Origin: Rhizobium sp. RU36D
GTDB taxonomy: Bacteria > Pseudomonadota > Alphaproteobacteria > Rhizobiales > Rhizobiaceae
Direction: 5' to 3'
Assembly (NCBI RefSeq): GCF_900176345.1
Contig: NZ_FWXU01000003.1
Coordinates: 124,001-188,000 of the forward strand
DNA: 64,000 nt
Shown here: one piece after another, positions 36,257-44,406 of the stretch
Layout of the letters: every line of letters starts with the position of its first letter
How positions within the stretch are numbered: position 1 is the stretch's first letter
Translations under genes and position numbers: made by a program
The notes under the pieces: model-generated
The model's database searches: none
Told to the model about the DNA's origin: nothing
What the model saw: only the letters and a program-made list of their open reading frames with translations

Positions 36257-37084
36257 TCAGATGAATGCGAAGGACAGCCCGTATTCCCGGCTTTCGCCCG
36301 GCGCCATCAGCGGCAATTCGCCGGCCTGCTGCAGCTCGGCGCGGCCAACCCAGCGATGGGACACAGGCTCGATGCCCAGCACATGGGCCGGCGCCTGCTG
36401 GTTGCGCCAGATCTGCAGGAAGGGCAAGGTATCCGTGCGGAAGCGAACCTTGAGCGTCAGCCCGGCAACCCGCTCGATCGGCCCGAGCCTGAGTTCGGCC
36501 CAGCCGCCGAAGCCCGCCGGCACGCAGAACACGCCACCCGGCTCCTCGCCGAAGTTCCACGGCATCCCGCCGCCCTCCAGCATGGCGCCGGACAGCCGCA
36601 CATTCCCATCGAACAGGTGCGCGCCGATGTTCATGTGATACATCAGCATAGGCGGAAAGGCGCTGTCACCGGTATTCGTGACCCGGTCGCGCAGATGCAC
36701 TTCGCCGGTCTGGCTGTCGATCCGCCAATGCCGCTCAAGCAGCGCGCTGCCGCCATCGGCGCAGCGGACGGGAACACGCGCATGACACTCGACATTGCCA
36801 TCCACCTCGCCGACGGAAACGATTTCCGCCGGATGCGACGAAAAGGAGCCGTGCAGAGGATAGCGCCCCTCGCGCCCGCCGCCCAGGGGTTCGGGATGGC
36901 GGATGTGATCCGGCCCACAGGTAAAGAGGAAGCCCTCAAGGGAATGATCGATTCGCGGATCGCCGTCGTCGGGAATGGCACGCCCAGGGGCGAGATCCAC
37001 GCCGGCAATATAGAGCGAACGGATGTCAAGCACCGACGTGGGATCCAGGATCACACGAGGTCCACGCGACGCCTTGAATTCCAT
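36257..37084 (-). CDS. DUF4432 / aldose 1-epimerase-like protein
   Basis: A 275-residue protein of the galactose-mutarotase-like superfamily. Recognisable elements: GFLFTCGPDHIRHP, PLHGSFSS, a YHMNIG segment and GIEPVSHRWVGRAEL toward the C-terminus, the DUF4432 pattern. The role is probably binding or anomerising a sugar; the substrate is unknown. It begins at an ATG (37082-37084) right after a TTG in the same frame. A MarR-type regulator gene ends 8 bases upstream, so both are likely co-transcribed. Confidence 0.82.
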   Translation of the reverse strand: MEFKASRGPRVILDPTSVLDIRSLYIAGVDLAPGRAIPDDGDPRIDHSLEGFLFTCGPDHIRHPEPLGGGREGRYPLHGSFSSHPAEIVSVGEVDGNVECHARVPVRCADGGSALLERHWRIDSQTGEVHLRDRVTNTGDSAFPPMLMYHMNIGAHLFDGNVRLSGAMLEGGGMPWNFGEEPGGVFCVPAGFGGWAELRLGPIERVAGLTLKVRFRTDTLPFLQIWRNQQAPAHVLGIEPVSHRWVGRAELQQAGELPLMAPGESREYGLSFAFI

Positions 37085-37092
37085 CAATCCCC

Positions 37093-37587
37093 CTACCGAG
37101 AGACGCCTGTGCCGGGAACGGTCAGAAGACCGCCGGCGATGGCGTCTTCCATGCCAAGCAAACCCTCGTCCAGGGCATTTCGATAGGGCAGATCGAGCGT
37201 GGTTTCAAGCCAGCGCTGATAGTGACCGGCGAGCTGCCTGAGCTCGTTATAATTGCGCCGGCCTTCCGAGGTCAGTCGCAATTGCTCGAATCGGCGATCC
37301 TCTTCGCTGGTGCTGCGCTCCAGCCAGCCTCGGTCATCCAGCGCCTTGACGGCCCGGCTGACCTTGGTTTTCCCAAGGCCGGAATGATTGGAGATTGCCT
37401 TGGCAGTGGCATGCACTTCTTCGCCGAGCGCCCAGAGCACTTGCCACTCCGACCAGGAGAGCTCGTAGTTCTGGCTGCAGTAGCGCGCGAAGTTGCCGCT
37501 GAAAGTTTCTGCAAGGCGATTTAGCCTGTAGGGCAAGAATCGCTCTATATCGAATTGAACATGCATCGTGCTGCTCACAGTCGTCAT
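37093..37587 (-). CDS. MarR-family transcriptional regulator
   Basis: A 164-residue winged-helix regulator. The core has LSWSEWQVLWALGEE, the recognition region ISNHSGLGKTKVSRAVKAL (about residues 62-80) and the wing GWLERSTSEEDRRFEQLRLT. MarR proteins respond to small ligands and usually control an adjacent gene; the sugar-epimerase-like gene 8 bases downstream is the nearest candidate. Several in-frame starts exist (37638, 37587, 37566) and none has a strong ribosome site, so the first 20 residues are uncertain. Confidence 0.85.
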   Translation of the reverse strand: MTTVSSTMHVQFDIERFLPYRLNRLAETFSGNFARYCSQNYELSWSEWQVLWALGEEVHATAKAISNHSGLGKTKVSRAVKALDDRGWLERSTSEEDRRFEQLRLTSEGRRNYNELRQLAGHYQRWLETTLDLPYRNALDEGLLGMEDAIAGGLLTVPGTGVSR

Positions 37588-37752
37588 CGAGGAGCGCCGG
37601 GATTGACGTCCTTTGCCGGGCTGCCGCAACCCGGTCATCTCCTCGCCATAAAAAAGGGAATTTCTTAATTAATTGTTCACCATGAATTCACCTTTTGCAT
37701 TTTAATGTAGATTTGCCTGAATAAAGCCCCGGGGACCCTTCAGAGGATGCGA

Positions 37753-39120
37753 ATGACACTGCGAAAAGCCCAGAAATCTGGACTGTTGCTGGCGACGCTT
37801 GCGGCGCTGCACACTGCCGCAGCCTGGCCGGCGGCCGCCCAGGTGCGCTACGGCATGCCGGAAAGCTCGACATTGCTGGTAACGCCCGAAGGCGACCTGT
37901 TGGGATTCGTTCCGGAGGCCGGTGAAGTGATCATCAGCCGCGACCGTATGGGCCGTCGCATCCTGCTCGACCACTACGGCAATCTCGTTGCCACCGAAGT
38001 TCCCTCCGAGGCCTATTATCCCCGCCAGCGCAACACGCGTTATCCCGCGGAGTATGACGACCTCAACAACCGCCGCGCCGCCTGGAACGACCAGCCGGGC
38101 TGGCAGGAAGACGATGTCATCACCGGCACCGTGCCGGCCCCCGGCGGCATTGACCGGCAACCGTTACAGGAGCCAGGCGAAGGCATTTACCCGAACGATG
38201 ACACCCCGGCCATGGCAGCCCCTCAGCCGGCCCCTGCCCCCGCGCCGCATTACAACATCATCGAACCCAAGGGCCGCACGACCGCGGAAATCACAGCGCT
38301 GCAGGTCTTCCTGGATCGCGAAGGCATTTCCCCTGGCGTGATCGACGGCAAGGTCGGCCAGAACGTCAACAAGGCCATCGACGCGTGGCAGAAGAAGACG
38401 GGCGAAACCCTCGACCCGAACAATGTCGATGATATCCTGGAGCGCCTGCGTCTATCAGGCGGTCTGGCCATCATGACCTATACGATCACGCCAGGCGATG
38501 CAGCCGGGCCATTCGTCGCCGCGATCCCGGAAGACTATGCCCATAAGGCGATGCTGCCGGCGCTCAGCTACACATCGACGGTGGAAATGCTCGCCGAGCG
38601 CTTTCACATGGATGAGAACTACCTGCGCGCGCTCAATCCCAATGTCGATTTCACCATTCCGGGCACGATCATCAAGGTGGTCGATGTCGGACAGCCACAG
38701 ACCGGACAGGTCGCCAAGATCGTGGCCGACAAGGGACGCAAGCAGGTTTTTGCCTATGATCAGGCCGGCGGCCTGATCGCGGCCTATCCCGCGAGCATCG
38801 GCTCGTCCGACACCCCCTCCCCGTCCGGCACGGTCACGGTCGAGCGCGTCGCGCTCAATCCCGGCTATACCTACAACCCGAAGATCAACTTCAAGCAGGG
38901 CAACAACGACAAGATCCTGAACATCCCGCCGGGTCCAAACGGCCCGGTCGGTACCGTCTGGATGGCCTTGTCCAAGCCGACCTACGGCATCCACGGCACG
39001 CCCGAGCCCTCCAAGATCGGGCGCACCCAGAGCCACGGCTGCATCCGCCTCAGCAACTGGGACGCGACCGAACTCGCCAAGATGGTCAAGCCCGGCGTGA
39101 CAGTCGAGTTTATTGACTGA
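37753..39120 (+). CDS. L,D-transpeptidase (YkuD) with PG-binding region
   Basis: A 455-residue exported enzyme that can form 3-3 peptidoglycan cross-links or attach proteins to it. A signal peptide ends at AAA (about residue 30). After a variable region comes a peptidoglycan-binding-like segment (about 172-235, ITALQVFLDREGISPGVIDG) and a LysM-like stretch (YTSTVEMLAERFHM.. LNPNVDF, about 275-310), then the YkuD domain (about 325-455) with HGTPEP and the catalytic SHGCIRLSN (nucleophile Cys). AGAGG six bases before the ATG at 37753 favours it over 37747. Confidence 0.93.
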   Translation: MTLRKAQKSGLLLATLAALHTAAAWPAAAQVRYGMPESSTLLVTPEGDLLGFVPEAGEVIISRDRMGRRILLDHYGNLVATEVPSEAYYPRQRNTRYPAEYDDLNNRRAAWNDQPGWQEDDVITGTVPAPGGIDRQPLQEPGEGIYPNDDTPAMAAPQPAPAPAPHYNIIEPKGRTTAEITALQVFLDREGISPGVIDGKVGQNVNKAIDAWQKKTGETLDPNNVDDILERLRLSGGLAIMTYTITPGDAAGPFVAAIPEDYAHKAMLPALSYTSTVEMLAERFHMDENYLRALNPNVDFTIPGTIIKVVDVGQPQTGQVAKIVADKGRKQVFAYDQAGGLIAAYPASIGSSDTPSPSGTVTVERVALNPGYTYNPKINFKQGNNDKILNIPPGPNGPVGTVWMALSKPTYGIHGTPEPSKIGRTQSHGCIRLSNWDATELAKMVKPGVTVEFID

Positions 39121-39206
39121 TAGCTGCGGCGACTTTTCCGAATGGCCACCGGACAAAAAAGCCAGGTTGATGACAAAGATAGGTGTTCCGCGAGACCCTA
39201 TTCAGC

Positions 39207-39319
39207 CGTCATTCCGGCGAAGGCCGGAATCCAGCCACGGCGCGTCTGCGCCGTGAAAAGAGTCTTTCGCAATCAAGGACTTGATTGCACTGGATGCCGG
39301 CTCGACGGCCGGCATGACG
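39207..39319. repeat. Mosaic palindromic intergenic repeat (BIME/REP-like)
   Basis: The outer arms are inverted copies: CGTCATTCCGGCGAAGGCCG... at 39207-39234 and CTGGATGCCGG...GGCATGACG at 39290-39319. Inside lie two perfect small hairpins, CACGGCGC-GTCT-GCGCCGTG and CAATCAAG-GA-CTTGATTG. The arms CGTCATxCCGGC and CCGGxATCCAG are a pattern I know from many dispersed alphaproteobacterial intergenic repeats. It sits in the convergent gap between the L,D-transpeptidase and parA genes, with a terminator on its parA side. Confidence 0.8.
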
Positions 39320-39376
39320 GTGAGGTTTTCGGTGAAAACCAACGTCAAAAGACCTGGAATGACAGTTTGTCAGCAC

Positions 39377-39410
39377 GAAAAAGCCGCCGTCTTTCGACCG
39401 GCGGCTTTTT
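39377..39410. terminator. Bidirectional rho-independent terminator
   Basis: GAAAAAGCCGCC and GGCGGCTTTTTC frame a 10-base loop, with T-runs on both strands. It separates the L,D-transpeptidase gene (plus) and the parA-like gene (minus). Confidence 0.88.
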
Positions 39411-39435
39411 CGTCTGAGGTCCCCTTACCGACGCC

Positions 39436-40155
39436 TTATGCGGCGTCGCGCACCAGTTTCAGCCAGTTGCGGGTTGCCGGGCTGCGGACCACCCGCATGG
39501 GCAAGAGGCGCGATACTTCCATGGCAAAGGCGCGGGAGTTTTCGCGGGCCTTGTCGAGATTGCTGACCTTCGCCGGATCCATGGTGTAGAGCGTGCCGCC
39601 GTAATCGAACAGCTCGCGGAAGGCGCTGCGCTCGGCAATCGGCGTGTCGATGACGTTGACGCCACGGGTGGCCAGAAGGCCTTTGATCGTCAGCAAGGCA
39701 CGGGTCGTCACCATCGAGGCGACGCGGGTGAGAACCACCGAATGGGAAATCTTGACGTTGCCGGCCTGCTCCATCAGCTTGATCAGGTCGAGGATCTGCG
39801 CGCCCCCGCGCGCATCCATCGCACATCCTTGAACTGGGATCATCACGTGGTCCGAAAGCCCAATAGCCGCTGTCACCAAGGCATCGCGCGCGCCAGCCAG
39901 ATCGATGATCGTGTATTCGACTTCACCGGCGAGGCTGCGGATATGCCCCTGCAAGGATGCCACAGACACTTCGGAGATCACCTGGATATTCGGCAGCGCC
40001 CCGGTGATGTCGTGCCATTGGGTAATCCAGCGTTGCGGATCGGCATCGAGAATGGCAACACGAAAGCCCTGTCGGGCGAACTCGGTGGCAAGCAACAGCG
40101 CGGCTGTCGTCTTGCCTGCTCCGCCCTTGGCATTGGCGAAAGTGATGACTGGCAT
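39436..40155 (-). CDS. Orphan ParA/MinD-family ATPase
   Basis: A 239-residue P-loop ATPase with the deviant Walker A KGGAGKTT (about residues 10-17), DADPQRWITQW and VEYTIIDLAG (Walker B). Size and the DADPQ-WITQW form are like VirC1-type and other stand-alone ParA proteins of rhizobia. There is no parB gene nearby, so replicon partition is unlikely; such orphans position other cargo such as chemoreceptors, conjugation factors or storage granules. GAGGA upstream supports the ATG at 40153-40155. Confidence 0.9.
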   Translation of the reverse strand: MPVITFANAKGGAGKTTAALLLATEFARQGFRVAILDADPQRWITQWHDITGALPNIQVISEVSVASLQGHIRSLAGEVEYTIIDLAGARDALVTAAIGLSDHVMIPVQGCAMDARGGAQILDLIKLMEQAGNVKISHSVVLTRVASMVTTRALLTIKGLLATRGVNVIDTPIAERSAFRELFDYGGTLYTMDPAKVSNLDKARENSRAFAMEVSRLLPMRVVRSPATRNWLKLVRDAA

Positions 40156-40414
40156 GCTATGTCCTCAAAGTCTGAACCGAGCCGATCATCGCTCATCAAG
40201 GGCCCCCAATTTCATCGGCCTTGTAAATGCAGTCTTGCTAATTATGGTTAATAAACAGCAAAGACCGCATACAACTTATCTTCCATCAAAGTTTGAAAAA
40301 TGAGAGCATCTCTTGATAATCATCAAGAATAGCGATCTGACAGCGGTTAACGGGTTGCGTTGCCGTCGTCGGGTCCTCGACTTTAATTGGCATCACGGCC
40401 ACGTCAGTAGAGCC

Positions 40415-40801
40415 TCATTTGCGGTGTGGTCCGCAGCTACCAACATCTTGCGGCCTTGGACGACCGCCTTGAAGGTCCGCCCATTGAGGAAGAGAGGGAT
40501 CCGGGCCTCCGATGGCCGCCTCGAACACCTTCCGATCGATCGCAACAATTCGGCCGGCAGCTGTGAATCCGCCCATCTTGTGCTTGCCGTCGTAGAAGGT
40601 TGAAACGTTCATTTGGCAGAAGAACTGCTTGTCAGCCTTTGAGACCACCCAGCCGCGGTTTCCCGATTTCGCCTGGGTCAGCTTCCCCGTCTTGTAGCCC
40701 TGCTTTACAAGATTGCTATAGGTCTCGGCCTGCGCCAATCCGGGCAGCATCACCACACCAAGACCGGCGGCCACCACACAACGCAAGAAGATCGATCTCA
40801 T
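40415..40801 (-). CDS. Secreted hypothetical protein
   Basis: A 128-residue protein with a clear signal peptide (residues 1-25, ending AQA). The mature part has two cysteines that may pair (FFCQMN and GSCGPH), a basic N-terminal half and a Pro/Gly-rich tail. I recognise no domain. GGGGGAG upstream fits the ATG at 40799-40801. It stands alone, with 259 featureless bases on the parA side. Confidence 0.75.
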   Translation of the reverse strand: MRSIFLRCVVAAGLGVVMLPGLAQAETYSNLVKQGYKTGKLTQAKSGNRGWVVSKADKQFFCQMNVSTFYDGKHKMGGFTAAGRIVAIDRKVFEAAIGGPDPSLPQWADLQGGRPRPQDVGSCGPHRK

Positions 40802-40896
40802 TATTCTGCTCCCCCAAGAATCTTAAATCGATCGCGTATCTAAAGCGCGGCGTGGAGACCGATAAAGTGGGATCAAACCGGAACCTGCAACCGGCA

Positions 40897-40923
40897 CAAA
40901 AAAGGCCCGGATCGCTCCGGGCC
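40897..40923 (-). terminator. Terminator of the long minus-strand operon
   Basis: On the minus strand GGCCCGGA, loop GCGA and TCCGGGCC are followed by TTTTTTG. It lies 21 bases after the stop of the iron alcohol dehydrogenase gene. Confidence 0.9.
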
Positions 40924-40944
40924 TGTGTGCGATGAGACCGCGGC

Positions 40945-42090
40945 TCAGAAGCAGTCCTTGAACAGCTGGATCGTGTTCTCCAGGGTCATCTTCACCGGAT
41001 TGCCGCCGGCGCTCGGATCTTCGATGGCCATGGCCGAGAGTTCTTCGATGCGGTCGGGCTTGATGCCCATCGCCGAGAGATTATCCGGCACATGCAGTTC
41101 GGCACGCAGCGACAGCACATAGTCATAGAAGCCGTCGAAACCGCCCGAAATGCCGAGATAGGCAGCCGCGAGCTCGATGCGTTTCTCGATGACGGAGCGG
41201 TTGAAACGCAGCACCGGCGGCATGACGACGGCATTGGTCATGCCGTGATGGGTATTGTAGACCGCGCCGATCGGGTGCGACAGCGCGTGGATCGCGCCGA
41301 GCCCCTTCTGGAAGGCGACGGCACCCATGGCCGCGGCCGACATCATGTTGGTGCGGGCCTCGATATCCGCGCCGTCCTTATAGGCGCGCGGCAGGAAATC
41401 CTTCACCAGCCGCATGCCTTCGAGCGCGATGCCCTGGCTCATCGGATGATAGAAGGGCGAGGAATAGGCTTCCAGGCAATGGGCAAAGGCATCCATGCCG
41501 GTGCCGGCGGTGATGACCTTCGGCATGCCCATGGTCAGTTCGGGATCGCAGATCACCACGCCCGGCAGGAACTTCGGATGGAAGATGATCTTCTTCACAT
41601 GGGTCTTGGAATTGGTGATGACCGAGGCACGACCGACTTCCGAACCGGTGCCCGCCGTGGTCGGCACGGCGACGATCGGAGCAATGCCGTCGACATTGGC
41701 CCTAGTCCACCAGTCGCCGATATCTTCGAAATCCCAAACGGGCCGCGTCTGGCCAGCCATGAAGGCAACGCATTTGCCGAGATCAAGGCCGGAGCCGCCG
41801 CCGAAGGCGACGACGCCATCATGGCCGCCATCCTTGAAGGCCTTCACACCGGCTTCGAGGTTGATCTCATTCGGATTGGGATCGACATCGGCGAAGATGG
41901 CACGGCCAAGCCCGGCTGCCTCAAGCACGTCAAGCGCGGCCTGGGTGATCTGCATGCTCGCAAGGCCACGATCCGTGATCAGCAGCGGCTTCTTGATGCC
42001 AAGCGTCTTGCAGGCCTCGGCAAGTTCCTTGATCCGGCCCCGGCCCATCTTGATGGCGGTCGGATAGCTCCAGTTGGCGACGATGTTCAT
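40945..42090 (-). CDS. Iron-containing alcohol dehydrogenase
   Basis: A 381-residue group III NAD(P)-dependent dehydrogenase. It has GGGSGLDLGKCVAF for the cofactor, VPTTAGTGSEVGR, and the metal-binding Asp/His residues in TAGTGMDAFAHCLEAY and HALSHPIGAVYNTHHG. It oxidises an alcohol or reduces an aldehyde. The ATG overlaps the TGA of the aldehyde dehydrogenase gene by 4 bases, so alcohol-to-acid oxidation by the pair is likely. Last gene of the run, followed by a strong terminator. Confidence 0.94.
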   Translation of the reverse strand: MNIVANWSYPTAIKMGRGRIKELAEACKTLGIKKPLLITDRGLASMQITQAALDVLEAAGLGRAIFADVDPNPNEINLEAGVKAFKDGGHDGVVAFGGGSGLDLGKCVAFMAGQTRPVWDFEDIGDWWTRANVDGIAPIVAVPTTAGTGSEVGRASVITNSKTHVKKIIFHPKFLPGVVICDPELTMGMPKVITAGTGMDAFAHCLEAYSSPFYHPMSQGIALEGMRLVKDFLPRAYKDGADIEARTNMMSAAAMGAVAFQKGLGAIHALSHPIGAVYNTHHGMTNAVVMPPVLRFNRSVIEKRIELAAAYLGISGGFDGFYDYVLSLRAELHVPDNLSAMGIKPDRIEELSAMAIEDPSAGGNPVKMTLENTIQLFKDCF

Positions 42091-43472
42091 TGGGTGACTT
42101 TCTTCAGGTGATAGGATTTCGGACGGGTCAGGTTCTGGAAGCCGAGTAGGGAGAGCGAGCCGCCCTTGCCGGTTTCCTTGACACCGGTCCAGCAAAGGGC
42201 AGGATCGAGATAGTCGGCTCGGTTCATGAACACTGTGCCGGTTTCAATGTCGCGACCGATCCGGGCCGCCCGTTCCGGATCCTTGGTCCAGAGCGACGCC
42301 GTCAGGCCATAGGGGCTGTCGTTCATCAGCGAGAGCGCTTCCTCGTCGCTCTTCACCTTCATGATACCAACGGCCGGACCGAACGTCTCGTCCTTCATGA
42401 AGGCCATGGAATGATCGACATTGACGAGGATCTGCGGCATCAGATAGGCGCCACCGTCATCCTGCGGGAAAAGCTTCGGGTCGACCAGGGTCTTGGCACC
42501 CTTGGAGACAGCATCGGCAATCTGCTCGCGAACAACCTTGGCGAAGCGCTTGTTGGCCATCGGCCCGAGCGTGGTTTCCTTATCGAGCGGATTGCCGAGC
42601 TTGTAATTCGACACCCAGGCGACCGACTTCTCGACGAAGCTGTCATAGAGGCTCTCATGCACATAGATGCGCTCGATGCCGCAGCAGCACTGCCCGGAAT
42701 TGTAGGTCGCGCCATCCATCAGCGTGTCGACGGCAGCGTCGAGATCCGCATCCTCCATCACATAGCCCGGATCCTTGCCACCGAGTTCGAGCCCAAGGCC
42801 CGCGAATGTACCGGCCGCGGCGCGCTCGATCGACCGGCCGCCCTCGACCGAACCGGTGAAATTGATGAAGTTGAAATTTCCAGCGGCGATCAGGGCCGAG
42901 GTCGTGGCATGATCGAGGAACACATTGACGAACACATCGTCGGGCACACCGGCCTCGACGAACGCGCGCACCATGCGCTCGCCCACCAGCAGGGTCTGGG
43001 TGGCGTGCTTGATGACAACGGTATTGCCGGCCATCAGCGCCGGGGCAACCGTGTTGATCGCCGTCATATAGGGATAGTTCCACGGCGCGATGACGAAGAC
43101 GACGCCATGGGGCTCGCGCTCGATCCGGCGCTCGAAATTGTTGCTGGCTTCGACAACCAGCGGCGCGAGTGAATCAGCGGCAATCGAGGCAACGTAGTTC
43201 GAGCGCTCGTTGAAGCCCTTGTATTCGCCGCCATAACGCACCGGCCGGCCCATCATATGCGCAAGCTCCGGCACCACCTCGTCCGCCATCTCGTTCAGGC
43301 GGGCAACGCCCTTCAGCACGAGTTGCACGCGCTCTTCGAGCGGCCGGCGGGCCCAGGCCTTCTGCGCCTTGCGGGCGCGGCCAACAGCCTCGGTCGCGGC
43401 ATCAAGCGAAAGCGCCGGACGCTCGGCAAACACCGACCCATCGATCGGCGAAATGCATTGGATCATTGTCAT
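42087..43472 (-). CDS. NAD(P)-dependent aldehyde dehydrogenase
   Basis: A 461-residue aldehyde dehydrogenase. Family marks are FVIAPWNYP, FTGSVEGGRSI, the general base in LELGGKDPGYV and the catalytic Cys in NSGQCCCGIERIYV. The family relatives oxidise succinate semialdehyde or omega-amino aldehydes, but substrate cannot be fixed by eye. GGAGA lies six bases before the ATG at 43470-43472. The PIN toxin gene ends 18 bases upstream, so it sits directly behind the toxin-antitoxin pair. Confidence 0.93.
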   Translation of the reverse strand: MTMIQCISPIDGSVFAERPALSLDAATEAVGRARKAQKAWARRPLEERVQLVLKGVARLNEMADEVVPELAHMMGRPVRYGGEYKGFNERSNYVASIAADSLAPLVVEASNNFERRIEREPHGVVFVIAPWNYPYMTAINTVAPALMAGNTVVIKHATQTLLVGERMVRAFVEAGVPDDVFVNVFLDHATTSALIAAGNFNFINFTGSVEGGRSIERAAAGTFAGLGLELGGKDPGYVMEDADLDAAVDTLMDGATYNSGQCCCGIERIYVHESLYDSFVEKSVAWVSNYKLGNPLDKETTLGPMANKRFAKVVREQIADAVSKGAKTLVDPKLFPQDDGGAYLMPQILVNVDHSMAFMKDETFGPAVGIMKVKSDEEALSLMNDSPYGLTASLWTKDPERAARIGRDIETGTVFMNRADYLDPALCWTGVKETGKGGSLSLLGFQNLTRPKSYHLKKVTQ

Positions 43473-43490
43473 TGTCTTCTCCAGATAGGC

Positions 43491-43907
43491 CTAGCAGGCC
43501 AGTACTTTCACATGTCCCAGGGCGCCATAGGACAGAATGGCACGGTCCCGGGTGATAATAGTCAAATCATGCTCGCGCGCGGTCGCAATGATAATGCGGT
43601 CGGTTGGATCATTGTGCACGGGTTGTGGAAGGAAGCATGAGGCCACGTAGATTTCGGCAGTAACCGGTTGCTCCTCAAGCCGGCTTTCCCGAATAAAATC
43701 CCGGTACCAACGCAACGGCTCCTTCGTTTCCGTCATTCTCCCCCTAGACACCAGCATCGCCATCTCCCACGCCGTAACGGCTGAGACGCAAACCGACACC
43801 TGATCACGCCAAGCCCTCTTCAGTGCCAGCCTCGCCTCGGGCGCGACTTCGGCACGTTGCGTGAGCCATATCGCAGCACAGGTGTCGACCAGATAGCCAC
43901 TACTCAT
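43491..43907 (-). CDS. PIN-domain toxin, VapC-like
   Basis: A 138-residue PIN-domain ribonuclease predicted to be the toxin of a type II pair. The four acidic metal ligands are visible: Asp8 (YLVDTCAA), Glu48 (TAWEMA), Asp103 (DPTDRIIIATA) and Asp121 (ITRDRAI). The Trp/Leu pattern resembles the Sll0205-like VapC subgroup. Its ATG at 43905-43907 overlaps the antitoxin gene end by 8 bases, the usual coupling. Target RNA unknown. An upstream in-frame ATG at 43931 is less likely. Confidence 0.9.
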   Translation of the reverse strand: MSSGYLVDTCAAIWLTQRAEVAPEARLALKRAWRDQVSVCVSAVTAWEMAMLVSRGRMTETKEPLRWYRDFIRESRLEEQPVTAEIYVASCFLPQPVHNDPTDRIIIATAREHDLTIITRDRAILSYGALGHVKVLAC

Positions 43908-44328
43908 TATAGAGTGTTTGACCCCACTCAAACTCCATCGGCGCAGTCAGATCAACACCTGGCATGACGGTGATCGTTCCAGCCATGGAGCCCCATATGG
44001 GATGATCCGGCAAATCCTGATCATCATCGGTATCTTTCACTACGACCGCTAATCTTCCGCGCTTCACACCGCTCCCGGTATCGAATGGCGCTTGACCGCG
44101 CTCGGCAAACCCGCCCTGATCACCAGTCCGTAATGCTGCAAACTCCTCGACGCTGATACCAAGAATGTGCGCGATCTTGTCCTGCTCATGGGCATTCAAA
44201 CCACGCTTGCCCGATAGAAGCCGGCTTACAGCACTTTTGTCGAGACCGAGCGCGCGAGCGATATCACTTTGATTCATGCGCTTCTTTTTCAACTGATCGA
44301 CAAACCACTCCCGATTGATACTGGACAT
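43900..44328 (-). CDS. XRE-family antitoxin / regulator paired with the PIN toxin
   Basis: A 142-residue protein: helix-turn-helix of the Cro/CI type at residues 8-62 (MNQSDIARALGLDKSAVSRLLSGKR) and a C-terminal tail with HPIWGSMAGTITVMPGVDLTAP, a segment found in antitoxins that neutralise PIN toxins. It probably represses its own promoter and binds the toxin. Its ribosome site AGGAGG is buried in a perfect 6-bp hairpin just before the ATG. XRE-PIN pairing is less common than AbrB- or RHH-type VapB. Confidence 0.88.
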   Translation of the reverse strand: MSSINREWFVDQLKKKRMNQSDIARALGLDKSAVSRLLSGKRGLNAHEQDKIAHILGISVEEFAALRTGDQGGFAERGQAPFDTGSGVKRGRLAVVVKDTDDDQDLPDHPIWGSMAGTITVMPGVDLTAPMEFEWGQTLYNE

Positions 44329-44330
44329 TG

Positions 44331-44406
44331 GCGCCTCCTATTGGAGGCACCGTACGCCAGTGTTGCGATTTCGTCAAAATTAGAACAACGTCAAATGTTG
44401 CGATTT
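44331..44406. promoter_or_regulatory. Toxin-antitoxin leader: SD hairpin and repeated TGTTGCGATTT
   Basis: Two signals upstream of the antitoxin. First, GCCTCC-AATA-GGAGGC (44333-44348, minus strand) pairs the Shine-Dalgarno sequence AGGAGG with an anti-SD only 4 bases away. Second, TGTTGCGATTT occurs twice exactly (44361-44371 and 44396-44406), 35 bases apart, the second copy overlapping the glutamine-synthetase-like stop codon. The repeats are candidate antitoxin operators; both roles are inferred. Confidence 0.5.

Noticed and set aside
39436..40155. ParA gene as evidence for a plasmid replicon or origin
   Set aside because: No parB, repABC or parS-like palindromes nearby and the surrounding genes are chromosomal housekeeping genes.
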